From NCBI GenBank assembly GCA_964352775.1, contig CAYGTK010000011.1, positions 1-33,725 on the forward strand: a stretch of DNA of 33,725 nt. Direction: 5' to 3'. The stretch is from CAYGTK01 sp964352775. GTDB lineage: Bacteria; Bacteroidota; Bacteroidia; Chitinophagales; CAIOSU01. The first letter of the stretch is position 1; every line of letters starts with the position of its first letter. Below are positions 14,913-23,346 of the stretch, piece by piece. The notes below the pieces were generated by a model. It was given only the letters and a program-made list of their open reading frames with translations, made no database searches and was not told the origin of the DNA. The position numbers and the translations under genes were made by a program.

Positions 14913-16199
14913 ATGTCAGAAACAGCCAAAATTCAACTCGGAGACAATGAATACGAATTACCTGTTGTAACAGGCTCTGAAAACGAAAAAGGTATTGACA
15001 TCTCTTCATTAAGAGGTGCTTCAAGCTACATCACTATAGACCCAGGGTTTAAGAATACTGGTTCTACTAAAAGTGGTATTACTTTTTTGAATGGTGAGGA
15101 AGGAGTACTCCGCTACCGAGGTTATTCCATTGAAGACCTAACTACCAATTCTTCATTCACGGAAATTTGCTACCTCTTGTTTAAAGGTGAGCTACCTAAC
15201 CAAACGCAATTGACCGAGTTTGAGAATAAGATCACTCGTCACACATTGGTACATGAAGACATCAAGCAATTTTTTGATGCATACCCGACCAATTCTCACC
15301 CAATGGGTCAGTTGATCGCTATGATCTCTTCTTTGTCTTCTTTCTACCCTGAGTCTTTAAACCCTAACCGTTCTGCGGAGGAGAAAGACTTGACCATGAT
15401 GCGTTTGTTGGCTAAAATGCCTACCATCTGTTCTATGATCATGAAGAAGTCGGAAGGTCACCCGATAATGTATCCCCGCAACGACCTTGACTACGTTTCA
15501 AATTACTTGTACATGACTTTCGGTCACGTAACTGAGAATTTTGAAGTAGACCCAGTTGTGGTTAGTGCCATGAATAAACTACTAATACTTCACGCTGACC
15601 ATGAGCAAAACTGCTCAACAGCTACTGTACGTATCGTTGGAAGCTCACAAGCTAACCTATATGCAGCGGTTTCTGCTGGCGTTGCAGCACTTTGGGGACC
15701 ACTACACGGTGGTGCTAACCAGAAAGTAATAGAGATGTTAGAGAACATCAAGAAAGATGGTGGAGATGTAGAGAAATGGATAAACAAAGCGAAAGATAAG
15801 AACGATCCGTTCCGTTTAATGGGCTTCGGACACCGTGTGTATAAAAACTACGACCCACGTGCATTGCTAATTAAGGATGCTTGTGATAAAGTGTTAGCCA
15901 AACTGGGGATTAACGACCCAGTATTGGAGATAGCTAAGAAGCTAGAAGAAACAGCATTGAACGACAGCTACTTTGTTGAGCGTAAGTTGTTCCCTAACGT
16001 AGATTTCTACTCAGGTATCATTTACCGTGCTATTGGTTTCCCAGTTGAAATGTTCACCGTGTTGTTCGCCCTAGGCCGTATGCCAGGATGGATGTCTCAG
16101 TGGAGAGAAATGATAGATGAAGGTCAGCCTATCGGTCGTCCTCGTCAGATATACACTGGCCACACTTTGCGTGAATTCAACACTATTGATAAGCGATAG
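14913..16199 (+). CDS. gltA: Citrate synthase
   Basis: 428 residues, nearly the same length as the Escherichia coli enzyme. It condenses oxaloacetate with acetyl-CoA to give citrate, the first step of the TCA cycle. Catalytic residues are in place: GPLHGGANQKV with His265, MGFGHRVYKNYDPR with His307, and FPNVDFYSGI with Asp364, plus ILHADHEQNCSTATVR (about 225-240). The long N-terminal domain (about 1-60) is that of the hexameric bacterial type. The gene is monocistronic, with a 104-base leader region after the ATL gene and a strong palindromic terminator after it. No clear consensus promoter; TATTATTG near 14869 is one base from TAnnTTTG. Confidence 0.97.
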   Translation: MSETAKIQLGDNEYELPVVTGSENEKGIDISSLRGASSYITIDPGFKNTGSTKSGITFLNGEEGVLRYRGYSIEDLTTNSSFTEICYLLFKGELPNQTQLTEFENKITRHTLVHEDIKQFFDAYPTNSHPMGQLIAMISSLSSFYPESLNPNRSAEEKDLTMMRLLAKMPTICSMIMKKSEGHPIMYPRNDLDYVSNYLYMTFGHVTENFEVDPVVVSAMNKLLILHADHEQNCSTATVRIVGSSQANLYAAVSAGVAALWGPLHGGANQKVIEMLENIKKDGGDVEKWINKAKDKNDPFRLMGFGHRVYKNYDPRALLIKDACDKVLAKLGINDPVLEIAKKLEETALNDSYFVERKLFPNVDFYSGIIYRAIGFPVEMFTVLFALGRMPGWMSQWREMIDEGQPIGRPRQIYTGHTLREFNTIDKR

Positions 16200-16213
16200 A
16201 CTTTAAACTGTAA

Positions 16214-16275
16214 AACCAATATAAATAATAAAGGCCCTAGCAAATTTGCTAGGGCCTTTATTATTTATATTGGTT
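16214..16275. terminator. Perfect 62-base palindrome: bidirectional terminator of gltA and the apaG operon
   Basis: Arms at 16214-16244 and 16245-16275 are exact reverse complements over 31 bases with no spacer. The GC-rich heart (GGCCCTAGC) is flanked by A-rich and T-rich outer arms, so on either strand a stable hairpin is followed by a U-rich tract. It lies between the converging gltA and apaG genes and should stop transcripts from both sides. Confidence 0.92.
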
Positions 16276-16284
16276 GCAGAAAGA

Positions 16285-16671
16285 TCAGTTCATCTTCTGC
16301 GGTGCTATCAAAGTAAATTCGGGAATGGTCACTTCAAATAATCTACCGTCTTCCTGGCGCTCAAAAGTGTAGCTGCCGCTCATGCGGCCCATTTCACTGC
16401 TCAGGTTACAACCCGAAACGTATTGATGATACTCGCCTGACTTTAATATAGGTTGTTCACCTACCACACCGTCGCCTTGAATCTCGCGGTATTCACCGTT
16501 AGTATCAAAAATGAACCAATGGCGACGCAATAGCTTTACAACAAGCTCGCTTGTATTCTCAATGGTAATACGATAGGCGAACATATATTCCTCCGCTACG
16601 GGATTGGAATAGTCGTCTTGGTAGAAAGTCTCTACGCTAACTTTAACGCCATGTGTGATCTCGGTTATCAT
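16285..16671 (-). CDS. apaG: ApaG/DUF525 domain protein
   Basis: 128 residues forming a single ApaG beta-sandwich. Recognisable blocks are VKVSVETFYQDDYSNP (9-24), YMFAYRITIENTS, LLRRHWFIFDTNG, VVGEQPILKSGEYHQYVSGC and MSGSYTF, ending in IPEFTL. The family was named in the E. coli apaGH region and linked to cobalt/magnesium efflux, but the biochemical role is unsettled and it also occurs as a domain in F-box proteins. Length and motifs are complete. It is the last gene of the minus-strand operon eamA-yicC-gmk-apaG, 41 bases after gmk, and is followed by the bidirectional terminator. Confidence 0.92.
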   Translation of the reverse strand: MITEITHGVKVSVETFYQDDYSNPVAEEYMFAYRITIENTSELVVKLLRRHWFIFDTNGEYREIQGDGVVGEQPILKSGEYHQYVSGCNLSSEMGRMSGSYTFERQEDGRLFEVTIPEFTLIAPQKMN

Positions 16672-16712
16672 ATATAGTTATACAAAACTGAAAATAGAAA
16701 AGTTACCTGATA

Positions 16713-17294
16713 CTACGAATTCAAAAATCCACCGACCTTTACTTCTGCTTCTTTTAAAGCAGTTTCTAAGTCATCATTTACAATTACAGCGTCAAAATAT
16801 TCCTCTTGTTCCAGTTCAAAGCGCATCCGCGCAATTCTTTTTCTTAGTTCGTCTTCGCTTTCGGTACCGCGTTTTTTCAATCGCTCGACCAATACATTTA
16901 AAGAAGGTGGCTTGATAAAAACCGTAAAAACCTTCTCTTCATACTTGGCTTTTATATTAGCCGCACCCTTCACGTCTATATCTAAGACGGGAACTTTGCC
17001 CAAATGGTTGAGTCGGTGTAGCTCTTTTATTAAAGTTCCGTAGTAAAGGCCTTCATAAACCTGCTCCGACTCTAGGAATTCTCCAGCCTCTAACTTCTGT
17101 TCAAAATCCTCTTTTGTAAGGAAATGATAATGCACTCCATCTTCCTCTCCGTTACGTACAGAGCGGGTTGTAGCCGATATAGAAAAGGCCAATTCCGAAA
17201 ATGTTTTTAACAAATGACGCGTAATGGTCGTTTTGCCTGCGCCAGATGGCGAGGTCATGATAATTATCTTGAATGGTTCTACTTCAGTTGCCAC
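16713..17294 (-). CDS. gmk: Guanylate kinase
   Basis: 193 residues; phosphorylates GMP to GDP using ATP, in nucleotide biosynthesis. The P-loop SPSGAGKT is at 15-22. The GMP-binding region has SATTRSVRNGEEDGVHYHFLT, followed by EFLESEQVYEGLYYGT and VPVLDIDVKGAANIK, all diagnostic for Gmk. The start is GTG, and its G is the last base of the yicC stop TAG, a one-base overlap that implies translational coupling. The nearest ATG (Met13) would cut the strand before the P-loop, so GTG is preferred. Confidence 0.95.
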   Translation of the reverse strand: MATEVEPFKIIIMTSPSGAGKTTITRHLLKTFSELAFSISATTRSVRNGEEDGVHYHFLTKEDFEQKLEAGEFLESEQVYEGLYYGTLIKELHRLNHLGKVPVLDIDVKGAANIKAKYEEKVFTVFIKPPSLNVLVERLKKRGTESEDELRKRIARMRFELEQEEYFDAVIVNDDLETALKEAEVKVGGFLNS

Positions 17295-18166
17295 TACAAC
17301 AAGTTATTCAGTTGTTCTTTTATTTTCTCTAGCTCGTCTTTCATCTGCACTACCAACTTCTGCATACCTGCATGGTTGGCTTTCGATCCTATCGTATTTA
17401 TTTCCCGACCGATCTCTTGACCAATAAAGCCCAGCTTCTTTCCATTACTTTCTTCACTATCCATTTCAGTAAGGAAGTAGTTACAATGCGTTGAAAGCCT
17501 TACTATTTCCTCAGTAATATCCAGCTTCTCTACATAGTAGATCATCTCCTGCTCTAGGCGATTAACATCATAATTAGTGTCAGCCATAAAATCGCGCATG
17601 TGGTCGGTAATTCGCTCACGTATCTTCTCCCCTCGTTCGCCTTGAAGTTTTTCTACTTCTACTAAATGCCTTTGTATTAAACGCACACGCTCTGCCATGT
17701 CCTCAGCCAATACCTGACCTTCTTGCCTTCTAAAGTCTGTCAATCCTGCTAGCGCATTATCAACTGCTATGGAAACCTTAGCATATAAGGCTTCATCAAT
17801 TTGACCAGTTTCAGCGTCTAGAATTCCTGGCATTTTCATAATAGTGTCCAACAGGGAGTCTTCATCTAAATGATGCTCATCGCACAGGTCGCTCAGCTCT
17901 TCATAATAAGCCGCAAACAAGGCCTTGTTTATAGGTTGCTTTCCTGATAGTTCATTATGCTCAAACGATATAGACAGTTCTGCTTTACCGCGTTGCATAG
18001 TTTGTGAAGCACGCTGACGAAGCTCTAGTTCCTTCTCTTTAAGAACCGAGGGAACTCTAACATTTAGATCTAAATAGCGACTGTTCAGGGATCGGATCTC
18101 CGCAGTTATCGTTTGCCCATCGTAAGTGGCCTGCCCCTTACCATAACCCGTCATTGATAATACCAT
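17294..18166 (-). CDS. yicC: YicC/YloC family endoribonuclease
   Basis: 290 residues, the usual size. The N-terminus MVLSMTGYGKGQ and SLNSRYLDLNVRVP are classic YicC/YloC signatures. The long helical middle (QRHLVEVEKLQGERGEKIRERI) and the C-terminal GKKLGFIGQEIGREINTIGSKANHA block, with conserved Glu and Asn residues, are all present. Family members are metal-dependent RNases in E. coli and Bacillus. It sits between eamA (20 bases upstream) and gmk (one-base overlap); yicC-gmk linkage is common across bacteria. Confidence 0.93.
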   Translation of the reverse strand: MVLSMTGYGKGQATYDGQTITAEIRSLNSRYLDLNVRVPSVLKEKELELRQRASQTMQRGKAELSISFEHNELSGKQPINKALFAAYYEELSDLCDEHHLDEDSLLDTIMKMPGILDAETGQIDEALYAKVSIAVDNALAGLTDFRRQEGQVLAEDMAERVRLIQRHLVEVEKLQGERGEKIRERITDHMRDFMADTNYDVNRLEQEMIYYVEKLDITEEIVRLSTHCNYFLTEMDSEESNGKKLGFIGQEIGREINTIGSKANHAGMQKLVVQMKDELEKIKEQLNNLL

Positions 18167-18186
18167 AAACTCAATTTGCGCTAAAA

Positions 18187-19092
18187 TTAGCCATTCTTAG
18201 CTAATTGCCCGCCAGTTGTGGGCTTACTGACCAAATAGATGCCAAAAAAGATAAGCATAGCACCAAATATCTTACCCATAGTCAGCTCATCCTTTCCAAA
18301 ACTAAGCGCGATAATAGATGCTAGAACAGGCTGAGAATAGATGTAAATACTTACAATAGAGGGGTTAACTACCTTAAGCGCATACACATTCAAAGTGTAG
18401 GTGAAGAATGTAGCGAATACAATAACATACCCTATGCTTAGCCATATACCAGTACTGAATGTAGACCATTCGGCCGACCTTAATTCCTCATATCCAAATG
18501 GCGCTACCATTACCCAGCCGAACAAAAAAGCCCACTTTATTACGGTAAATGGATGATACTTCATCATCAACGGTTTTACTACAATAAGGTACATGGCAAA
18601 CGAAGCCGCATTTATTAGCACTAGCGTGTCTCCCAAGGCTGTGTTCCTTCCAATATTGAGCGAGGCATCACCATTCAAAATGATAAATATAGCACCACTT
18701 GCCCCAATAACTATCCCCAATATTTTTAACCTGGTTATTCGTTCTCCCAAAAAGATAGCCGACAAGCCCAGAACAAGCATGGGAGTGGTTATCATCATGA
18801 TAGAAGCATTGATAGGTGTAGTAAGGTCAAGTCCTTTAAAAAACAAAAGCTGGTTAACGGCAACACCAAAAAGCCCACAAAGGAATAACCTGGGGAGGTC
18901 TTGCTTATCTACTTTTTCTCTGACCAACAGAGCGTGTAATAATAAAAAGAGTATTCCAGCTGCAGTAACTCGAAGTAGGATAAACCCAAATGGGGAAAGG
19001 TGATCGGGCATTACTTCCTTAGCAACAACATAGTTGCCACCATAAAAAATATTTACACCCATTAGGGCGAAGTGAGGAAGCCACCTTTTCAT
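18187..19092 (-). CDS. EamA/DMT-family inner-membrane transporter
   Basis: 301 residues with about ten hydrophobic segments in two EamA halves. Features include LMGVNIFYGGNYVVAKEVMPDHLSP at the start, LPRLFLCGLFGVAVNQLLFFKGLDLTTP, and PVLASIIALSFGKDELTMGKIFGAMLIFFGIYLVSK at the end. The DMT superfamily exports or exchanges small metabolites such as amino acids; the substrate is not predictable here. First gene of the eamA-yicC-gmk-apaG transcription unit; a TACTTTTG box sits immediately before its ATG. Confidence 0.9.
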   Translation of the reverse strand: MKRWLPHFALMGVNIFYGGNYVVAKEVMPDHLSPFGFILLRVTAAGILFLLLHALLVREKVDKQDLPRLFLCGLFGVAVNQLLFFKGLDLTTPINASIMMITTPMLVLGLSAIFLGERITRLKILGIVIGASGAIFIILNGDASLNIGRNTALGDTLVLINAASFAMYLIVVKPLMMKYHPFTVIKWAFLFGWVMVAPFGYEELRSAEWSTFSTGIWLSIGYVIVFATFFTYTLNVYALKVVNPSIVSIYIYSQPVLASIIALSFGKDELTMGKIFGAMLIFFGIYLVSKPTTGGQLAKNG

Positions 19093-19096
19093 AGCA

Positions 19097-19104
19097 CAAA
19101 AGTA
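19097..19104 (-). promoter_or_regulatory. Minus-7 box (TACTTTTG, minus strand) for the eamA operon
   Basis: Exact TAnnTTTG match on the minus strand, ending only 4 bases before the ATG at 19092. Transcription would begin at about the first base of the start codon, so the mRNA may be leaderless. No clear minus-33 TTG is seen, so confidence is moderate. Confidence 0.45.
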
Positions 19105-19127
19105 GCTGAATTACTACTAGTAGAAGT

Positions 19128-22100
19128 CTAGAAATCTTGGGCGAAAGAGAAGTAGATCATTGGGCGATCACTCTTTACACCACTATCGTTACCCCAAGCC
19201 ACATCTAAGCGAATAAAGTAGCCAAACAAGGTGGTGCGCATACCGAAGCCATAACCAAATACAATAGGGTTTTTGAAGTATTCCACCTCTACCTCAACTG
19301 GTGGCTGACCTATGTTTTCGCGGAATAGTGGATTGTCGTCCGCATAAGGATTAACACCCTCCCAAGCTGTGCCAATATCTGTGAAGCCTACTATCTGTAA
19401 ATTCTTTAAAAATTCAGATTTGATAGGCGTATTGAAGAAGTATTTAAATATCGGAAAACGTATCTCTGAATTGAGAACGAAAAAACTATTGCCGTTGCGT
19501 ACGTTCTGTTTAAACCCACGCATATTGGTAGCTAAAGTTTGAAAAGCGTAATCGTTATCTTCATTAACAGCGGTATTGTTATCAAAACTAGCCCCCAGCC
19601 AGTTATCAACGCCACCCAAATAATACACCATTTTCCGAGTACCGATGGAACTACCCCACGCTACTCGATTTGCCCAGATAAGCTCCCTATGTATTTTCTG
19701 ATACCAACGGAAATCAAGGCCAAATACCGCTAAGTAGGCATCATTCAATTCTGGAACGCGAATTCGAATATCACCTAAAATGGTATCTCGCCGCATAGGT
19801 ATTTGCTTATGTATTTCTGCCCACGCTTTAAAGCGAACACCTTGGCGTAAGTTGATACCTAGTGGAATAGTGTTATCATGAACGAATTCTAGCTTAGCAA
19901 ATGTCCAGTTTTCAGCAACATTCGGGAGATTTAAGCTGAAGTCATCTTGTGAACGGAACACGTAGTTATCATGCCTCCAAGCAAAATATAGCCTTACACT
20001 CCTAATAGGGTCTATCGCATAATTCATGCGATACTCAAAATAATTGGTCTTTACTTTCCCTTCTACAGGAAGCCTAGTCGGGTTATTACTTACAGGAATG
20101 TTATAGAAAGGCACTACATCATTGTAGGTCTGGTTTTCTACCTGACGATAATACATCACTCGTCTATCAAGCCTATTTCGCAAGTTCTCGTAAGCTACCC
20201 AGTATTCCGAACCTTGAAAATCGAATGGAAAGCGGAATCCACCTGTAATACGAATATCTTCCATTAGGTCAGAAATACCTAAGTTGATGGTGGCACTTAA
20301 TGGAGGGTTATTGAAAACAGGTTGACCTGGTGCAAATAGGTCATAGCGGGTCATTATCAAACTATTGTCTATCTGCGACAGAACATAATCCGTTGAAAAC
20401 TTTAAGCGATACGGCGCCACCTTAGTTTGTTGAAATACCCCCCCAGCTGTAGGACCAAGTGGCAACTTACCGTAAATATCGCCCACAAATTCATCCACCA
20501 CTATTTCTGGCGCTGTGGCAAATGGACTTTGAAAGAAAAGCACTTTCTCTTGCTTAAGGGAATCTGGTAATTCACCATCTCCTGCTAGTGCTTTTTCTAT
20601 CTCCAATTGTTGAGCATCTTTGGCTTCTTGTCTAGCTAAGTCACGCCGTAAATTGGTTAGTCGATATGCTTGATAATTGGAATTCTTCGGTTTTTCAGCT
20701 GAAGCTATGGGCTCCTCCGTTGGCATTATGCTTAGCTTAAAAAGGGTCTTCTCCCTAACTAGGTTAACTGTTTTACCTGTTCTAAAGGCTACATCATGGT
20801 CATCTATACTAGTATTATAATCACTCAGTGGGAATACATACCCCACATCCTTATATCTAGTAAATATCCGCACCGAGTCTAGCAAGCTTAGCGAGTCGTT
20901 CTTCATTTCTGCAATACTCCATTTCGGATTTTCTACTACAGAGTCTGGGAAATACGCTACCGTGTCGTAGTGGCTTATAGTTTTATCAATGTAGCCTGCA
21001 TAGCGCTGATACATACCATTAGCATCTGTTAGAAAAGAAAAATGATCAGCATCGTGCTGTACAGGTTGTTTTTCATTGTAAAAAGGCGTGCTAGTAACCC
21101 TTGCTAATGCTTTCGGCTTAGTAGTAAGGTTATAAAAGAACAGATCGAAATTGGAATTTAATAAGGTAGTGTCGAGCCTCTCGTTCTTTAGTGTTTCATT
21201 TACTCTATTACTGGCAAACAACACTCCCTTTCGACCATTAGTATTTACAAAGCCTACTTCAATATCATCATAATGATCGTTGGTCAATTGCTCTGTAGTA
21301 GTAGATGGAATGAAATAAGTGAATATGTCTGAATTACCCCTCCGAACCGCTGACATGATGAGCATTCTTGGGTCATCCGTAAAACAGAAATCATGAATCT
21401 GTTGGAACTTGTTGATGCGAGTCTTTTCCTTTTTGCCCGTTTCTAGATCATAGAGCAAGAGGTAAAGTTGATCACGCTTTTCATAGATAACCGCTAGCAC
21501 TTCTCCATTTGGCGCCCAATCCATTAATGGGTATCCTTGGTCGGTTACAAGCGCTACAGTCTTAAACCCTCCTTTTTTGACTCTATCTGTTTTTGAATCT
21601 TCCGTATCGTGCAAATAGACTTTCCATTGCCCTAATTCATTCGTAACATACGATACATACCTTCCGTCAGGGCTGATCTTAGGTTCGTAGTGGTCACGTT
21701 TTTTCCAGCGTCGCTTTTTGATGTAGCTATCTTCACTTATATCTTGATGCTCAGCATTTTCGCGTGTAAACTGATCGTAGTAGTACTCGTACCACTCCGA
21801 GGTAACTTGTTTTACATCGCCTCCGAGTACAAATAGAAATCCACTTTCTAAACTTCTATTCACCCTAGCCAAATACAGAAGGTTAGGCACAGATGCCTTG
21901 CCATACTTTTGCTCTACATAATGCCAAATAGCATGCCCAGCAAACACAGCATCCTCTCCTCTCAGGCGATTGAATTTTTCGAACTTTCCGCTCAATATAC
22001 CGTCACGTAAGCGGGCATCTAATTCAGGAGACCAAGGCTCGCCAACATAAGACACCAAACCATCAGTGAACCATTGTGGCAAATTTAACAACACAGCATT

Positions 22101-22610
22101 CTGAAGTATCTCTTGAAAGTTACCGCCAAACATCATATGCTTGATGAGCACCTGTGCAATTCCAATACGTATCTGTTTTTCCAGATCGGCGTGATTGCCA
22201 TTAAAGTAAACAAACATTTTATTCTCCAACACCTTGGTCAATCCGCCAGTATTATAAAGCTCCAGCCCTTGACCTAAGTTGGTTTGATTAAGATCGCTTA
22301 AGTCGTTATACACGAATATCTGCATTCGCTTGTTAGCTTTGAACTCCAGTTGTTGCTCAATATCGTCAATGGCTTTTTCAGCATACATGATACTGTACTT
22401 GCCAATATCTTGTCCGCCTAAGTAGAAATAAGTGGTAAAGTGCTCCGATTCAAAGAATTGCCATTCGAAGTCTTTGTATTGCACGCGGCTTTGTCCGAAC
22501 TGCTCATTTGTACCTTGAGCAAATACAGTAGCTCCCCACATCGTGAATAGCACTAACAGCATGTGTTGTGCGTACCTTCTCCATCCTTCGCCTGATCGGC
22601 TATCCATCAT
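19128..22610 (-). CDS. Large secreted protein: degenerate peptidase-like domain, beta-propeller and outer-membrane barrel
   Basis: About 1161 residues from the ATG at 22610, with an equally possible ATG at 22607. The frame is open to 22709, but that start would overlap the divergent gene and its promoter. A signal peptide ending ATVFAQ is followed by a peptidase-MA-like region (EWQFFESEHFTTYFY, then LPQWFTDGLVSYVG) whose HExxH zinc motif is absent (IAQVLIKHMM instead). Next come TolB/PD40-type propeller blades (KISPDGRYVSYV, LMDWAPNGEVLAV). The C-terminal third resembles an Omp85/BamA-type barrel, with an MRGF motif and an FSFAQDF end ending in Phe. It is probably an outer-membrane protein with a large periplasmic part; the job is unknown to me. 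Confidence 0.82.
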   Translation of the reverse strand: MMDSRSGEGWRRYAQHMLLVLFTMWGATVFAQGTNEQFGQSRVQYKDFEWQFFESEHFTTYFYLGGQDIGKYSIMYAEKAIDDIEQQLEFKANKRMQIFVYNDLSDLNQTNLGQGLELYNTGGLTKVLENKMFVYFNGNHADLEKQIRIGIAQVLIKHMMFGGNFQEILQNAVLLNLPQWFTDGLVSYVGEPWSPELDARLRDGILSGKFEKFNRLRGEDAVFAGHAIWHYVEQKYGKASVPNLLYLARVNRSLESGFLFVLGGDVKQVTSEWYEYYYDQFTRENAEHQDISEDSYIKKRRWKKRDHYEPKISPDGRYVSYVTNELGQWKVYLHDTEDSKTDRVKKGGFKTVALVTDQGYPLMDWAPNGEVLAVIYEKRDQLYLLLYDLETGKKEKTRINKFQQIHDFCFTDDPRMLIMSAVRRGNSDIFTYFIPSTTTEQLTNDHYDDIEVGFVNTNGRKGVLFASNRVNETLKNERLDTTLLNSNFDLFFYNLTTKPKALARVTSTPFYNEKQPVQHDADHFSFLTDANGMYQRYAGYIDKTISHYDTVAYFPDSVVENPKWSIAEMKNDSLSLLDSVRIFTRYKDVGYVFPLSDYNTSIDDHDVAFRTGKTVNLVREKTLFKLSIMPTEEPIASAEKPKNSNYQAYRLTNLRRDLARQEAKDAQQLEIEKALAGDGELPDSLKQEKVLFFQSPFATAPEIVVDEFVGDIYGKLPLGPTAGGVFQQTKVAPYRLKFSTDYVLSQIDNSLIMTRYDLFAPGQPVFNNPPLSATINLGISDLMEDIRITGGFRFPFDFQGSEYWVAYENLRNRLDRRVMYYRQVENQTYNDVVPFYNIPVSNNPTRLPVEGKVKTNYFEYRMNYAIDPIRSVRLYFAWRHDNYVFRSQDDFSLNLPNVAENWTFAKLEFVHDNTIPLGINLRQGVRFKAWAEIHKQIPMRRDTILGDIRIRVPELNDAYLAVFGLDFRWYQKIHRELIWANRVAWGSSIGTRKMVYYLGGVDNWLGASFDNNTAVNEDNDYAFQTLATNMRGFKQNVRNGNSFFVLNSEIRFPIFKYFFNTPIKSEFLKNLQIVGFTDIGTAWEGVNPYADDNPLFRENIGQPPVEVEVEYFKNPIVFGYGFGMRTTLFGYFIRLDVAWGNDSGVKSDRPMIYFSFAQDF

Positions 22611-22631
22611 ATCCTGAACCTTCAAAAAGAC

Positions 22632-22649
22632 TACCTTTGCGCAAAGGTA
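22632..22649. promoter_or_regulatory. Palindromic divergent promoter: back-to-back TACCTTTG minus-7 boxes
   Basis: TACCTTTGCGCAAAGGTA is a perfect 18-base palindrome. Each half is an exact TAnnTTTG box, one reading rightwards towards the ATG at 22687, the other leftwards towards the ATG at 22610. A TTG on the minus strand (CAA at 22674-22676) is 24 bases from its box; no plus-strand TTG is at ideal distance. The arrangement fits shared, mutually exclusive control of both genes. Confidence 0.6.
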
Positions 22650-22686
22650 AACTAGTGCTGAATATATAAAAACCAAACGATCTTTT

Positions 22687-23337
22687 ATGTCCTCTATTGC
22701 CACATTCACCTTTAATCCTTTTCAAGAAAACACCTATGTGGTGTATGACGAAACTGGACAGTGTATAATTGTTGACCCTGGATGCTCCAATGATGCGGAG
22801 GAACAACAATTAGCTAGGTTTATTGCTGAAAAACAGCTTACTCCTATGATGTTATTGTTAACCCATGCGCATATTGATCATGTGCTAGGAAATCATTTTA
22901 TAGTAGATCTATACAATGTCCCGATAGTAATGTGCGAGATAGAAAAGGATATGCTACAGAATGCTGTAGCTCAAGGTAAGTTCTTTGGAATAGAAGTTAC
23001 CCCATCACCAGACCCAGATATTTTCATACAAGAAGGACAAATGGTCACTTTTGGGAATACCGCTTTGGAGGTGTTTCATACGCCTGGCCACTCACCTGGA
23101 AGCTTGTCCTTTTATAACAAAGAAGAACAGTATGTGCTAAGTGGGGATGTTCTGTTCTTAGGTAGTGTTGGTAGAACCGACCTTCCTGGAGGAGACTACA
23201 ACATCTTAATGCAGAGCATTGAAGACAAACTACTTGTGCTAGATGATGATGTTAAGGTATATTCTGGTCATGGACCAGATACCACTATCGGCCTAGAGCG
23301 ACTTAATAATCCTTTTATAAGGGAAGGATTAGCGTAA
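22687..23337 (+). CDS. MBL-fold metallo-hydrolase (glyoxalase II/YcbL type)
   Basis: 216 residues with the metallo-beta-lactamase motif THAHIDH (59-65: His60, His62, Asp64, His65), then HTPGHSPGSL, SGDVLFLGSVGRTDLPGGD and the C-terminal YSGHGPDTTIGLER. Thus all metal ligands of a binuclear zinc/iron site are present. The short length and GRTD motif point to the single-domain YcbL/glyoxalase-II-like group, which hydrolyses thioesters such as S-lactoylglutathione analogues; the true substrate is not certain. It is cytoplasmic, since no signal peptide is seen. Divergent from the barrel protein via the palindromic promoter; its stop lies 9 bases from the converging porV stop. Confidence 0.92.
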   Translation: MSSIATFTFNPFQENTYVVYDETGQCIIVDPGCSNDAEEQQLARFIAEKQLTPMMLLLTHAHIDHVLGNHFIVDLYNVPIVMCEIEKDMLQNAVAQGKFFGIEVTPSPDPDIFIQEGQMVTFGNTALEVFHTPGHSPGSLSFYNKEEQYVLSGDVLFLGSVGRTDLPGGDYNILMQSIEDKLLVLDDDVKVYSGHGPDTTIGLERLNNPFIREGLA

Positions 23338-23346
23338 GCTAATTGC

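Noticed and set aside
22611..22709. N-terminal extension of the barrel fusion to 22709
   Set aside because: It overlaps the divergent start and runs through the palindromic promoter, and the signal peptide lies after Met34.
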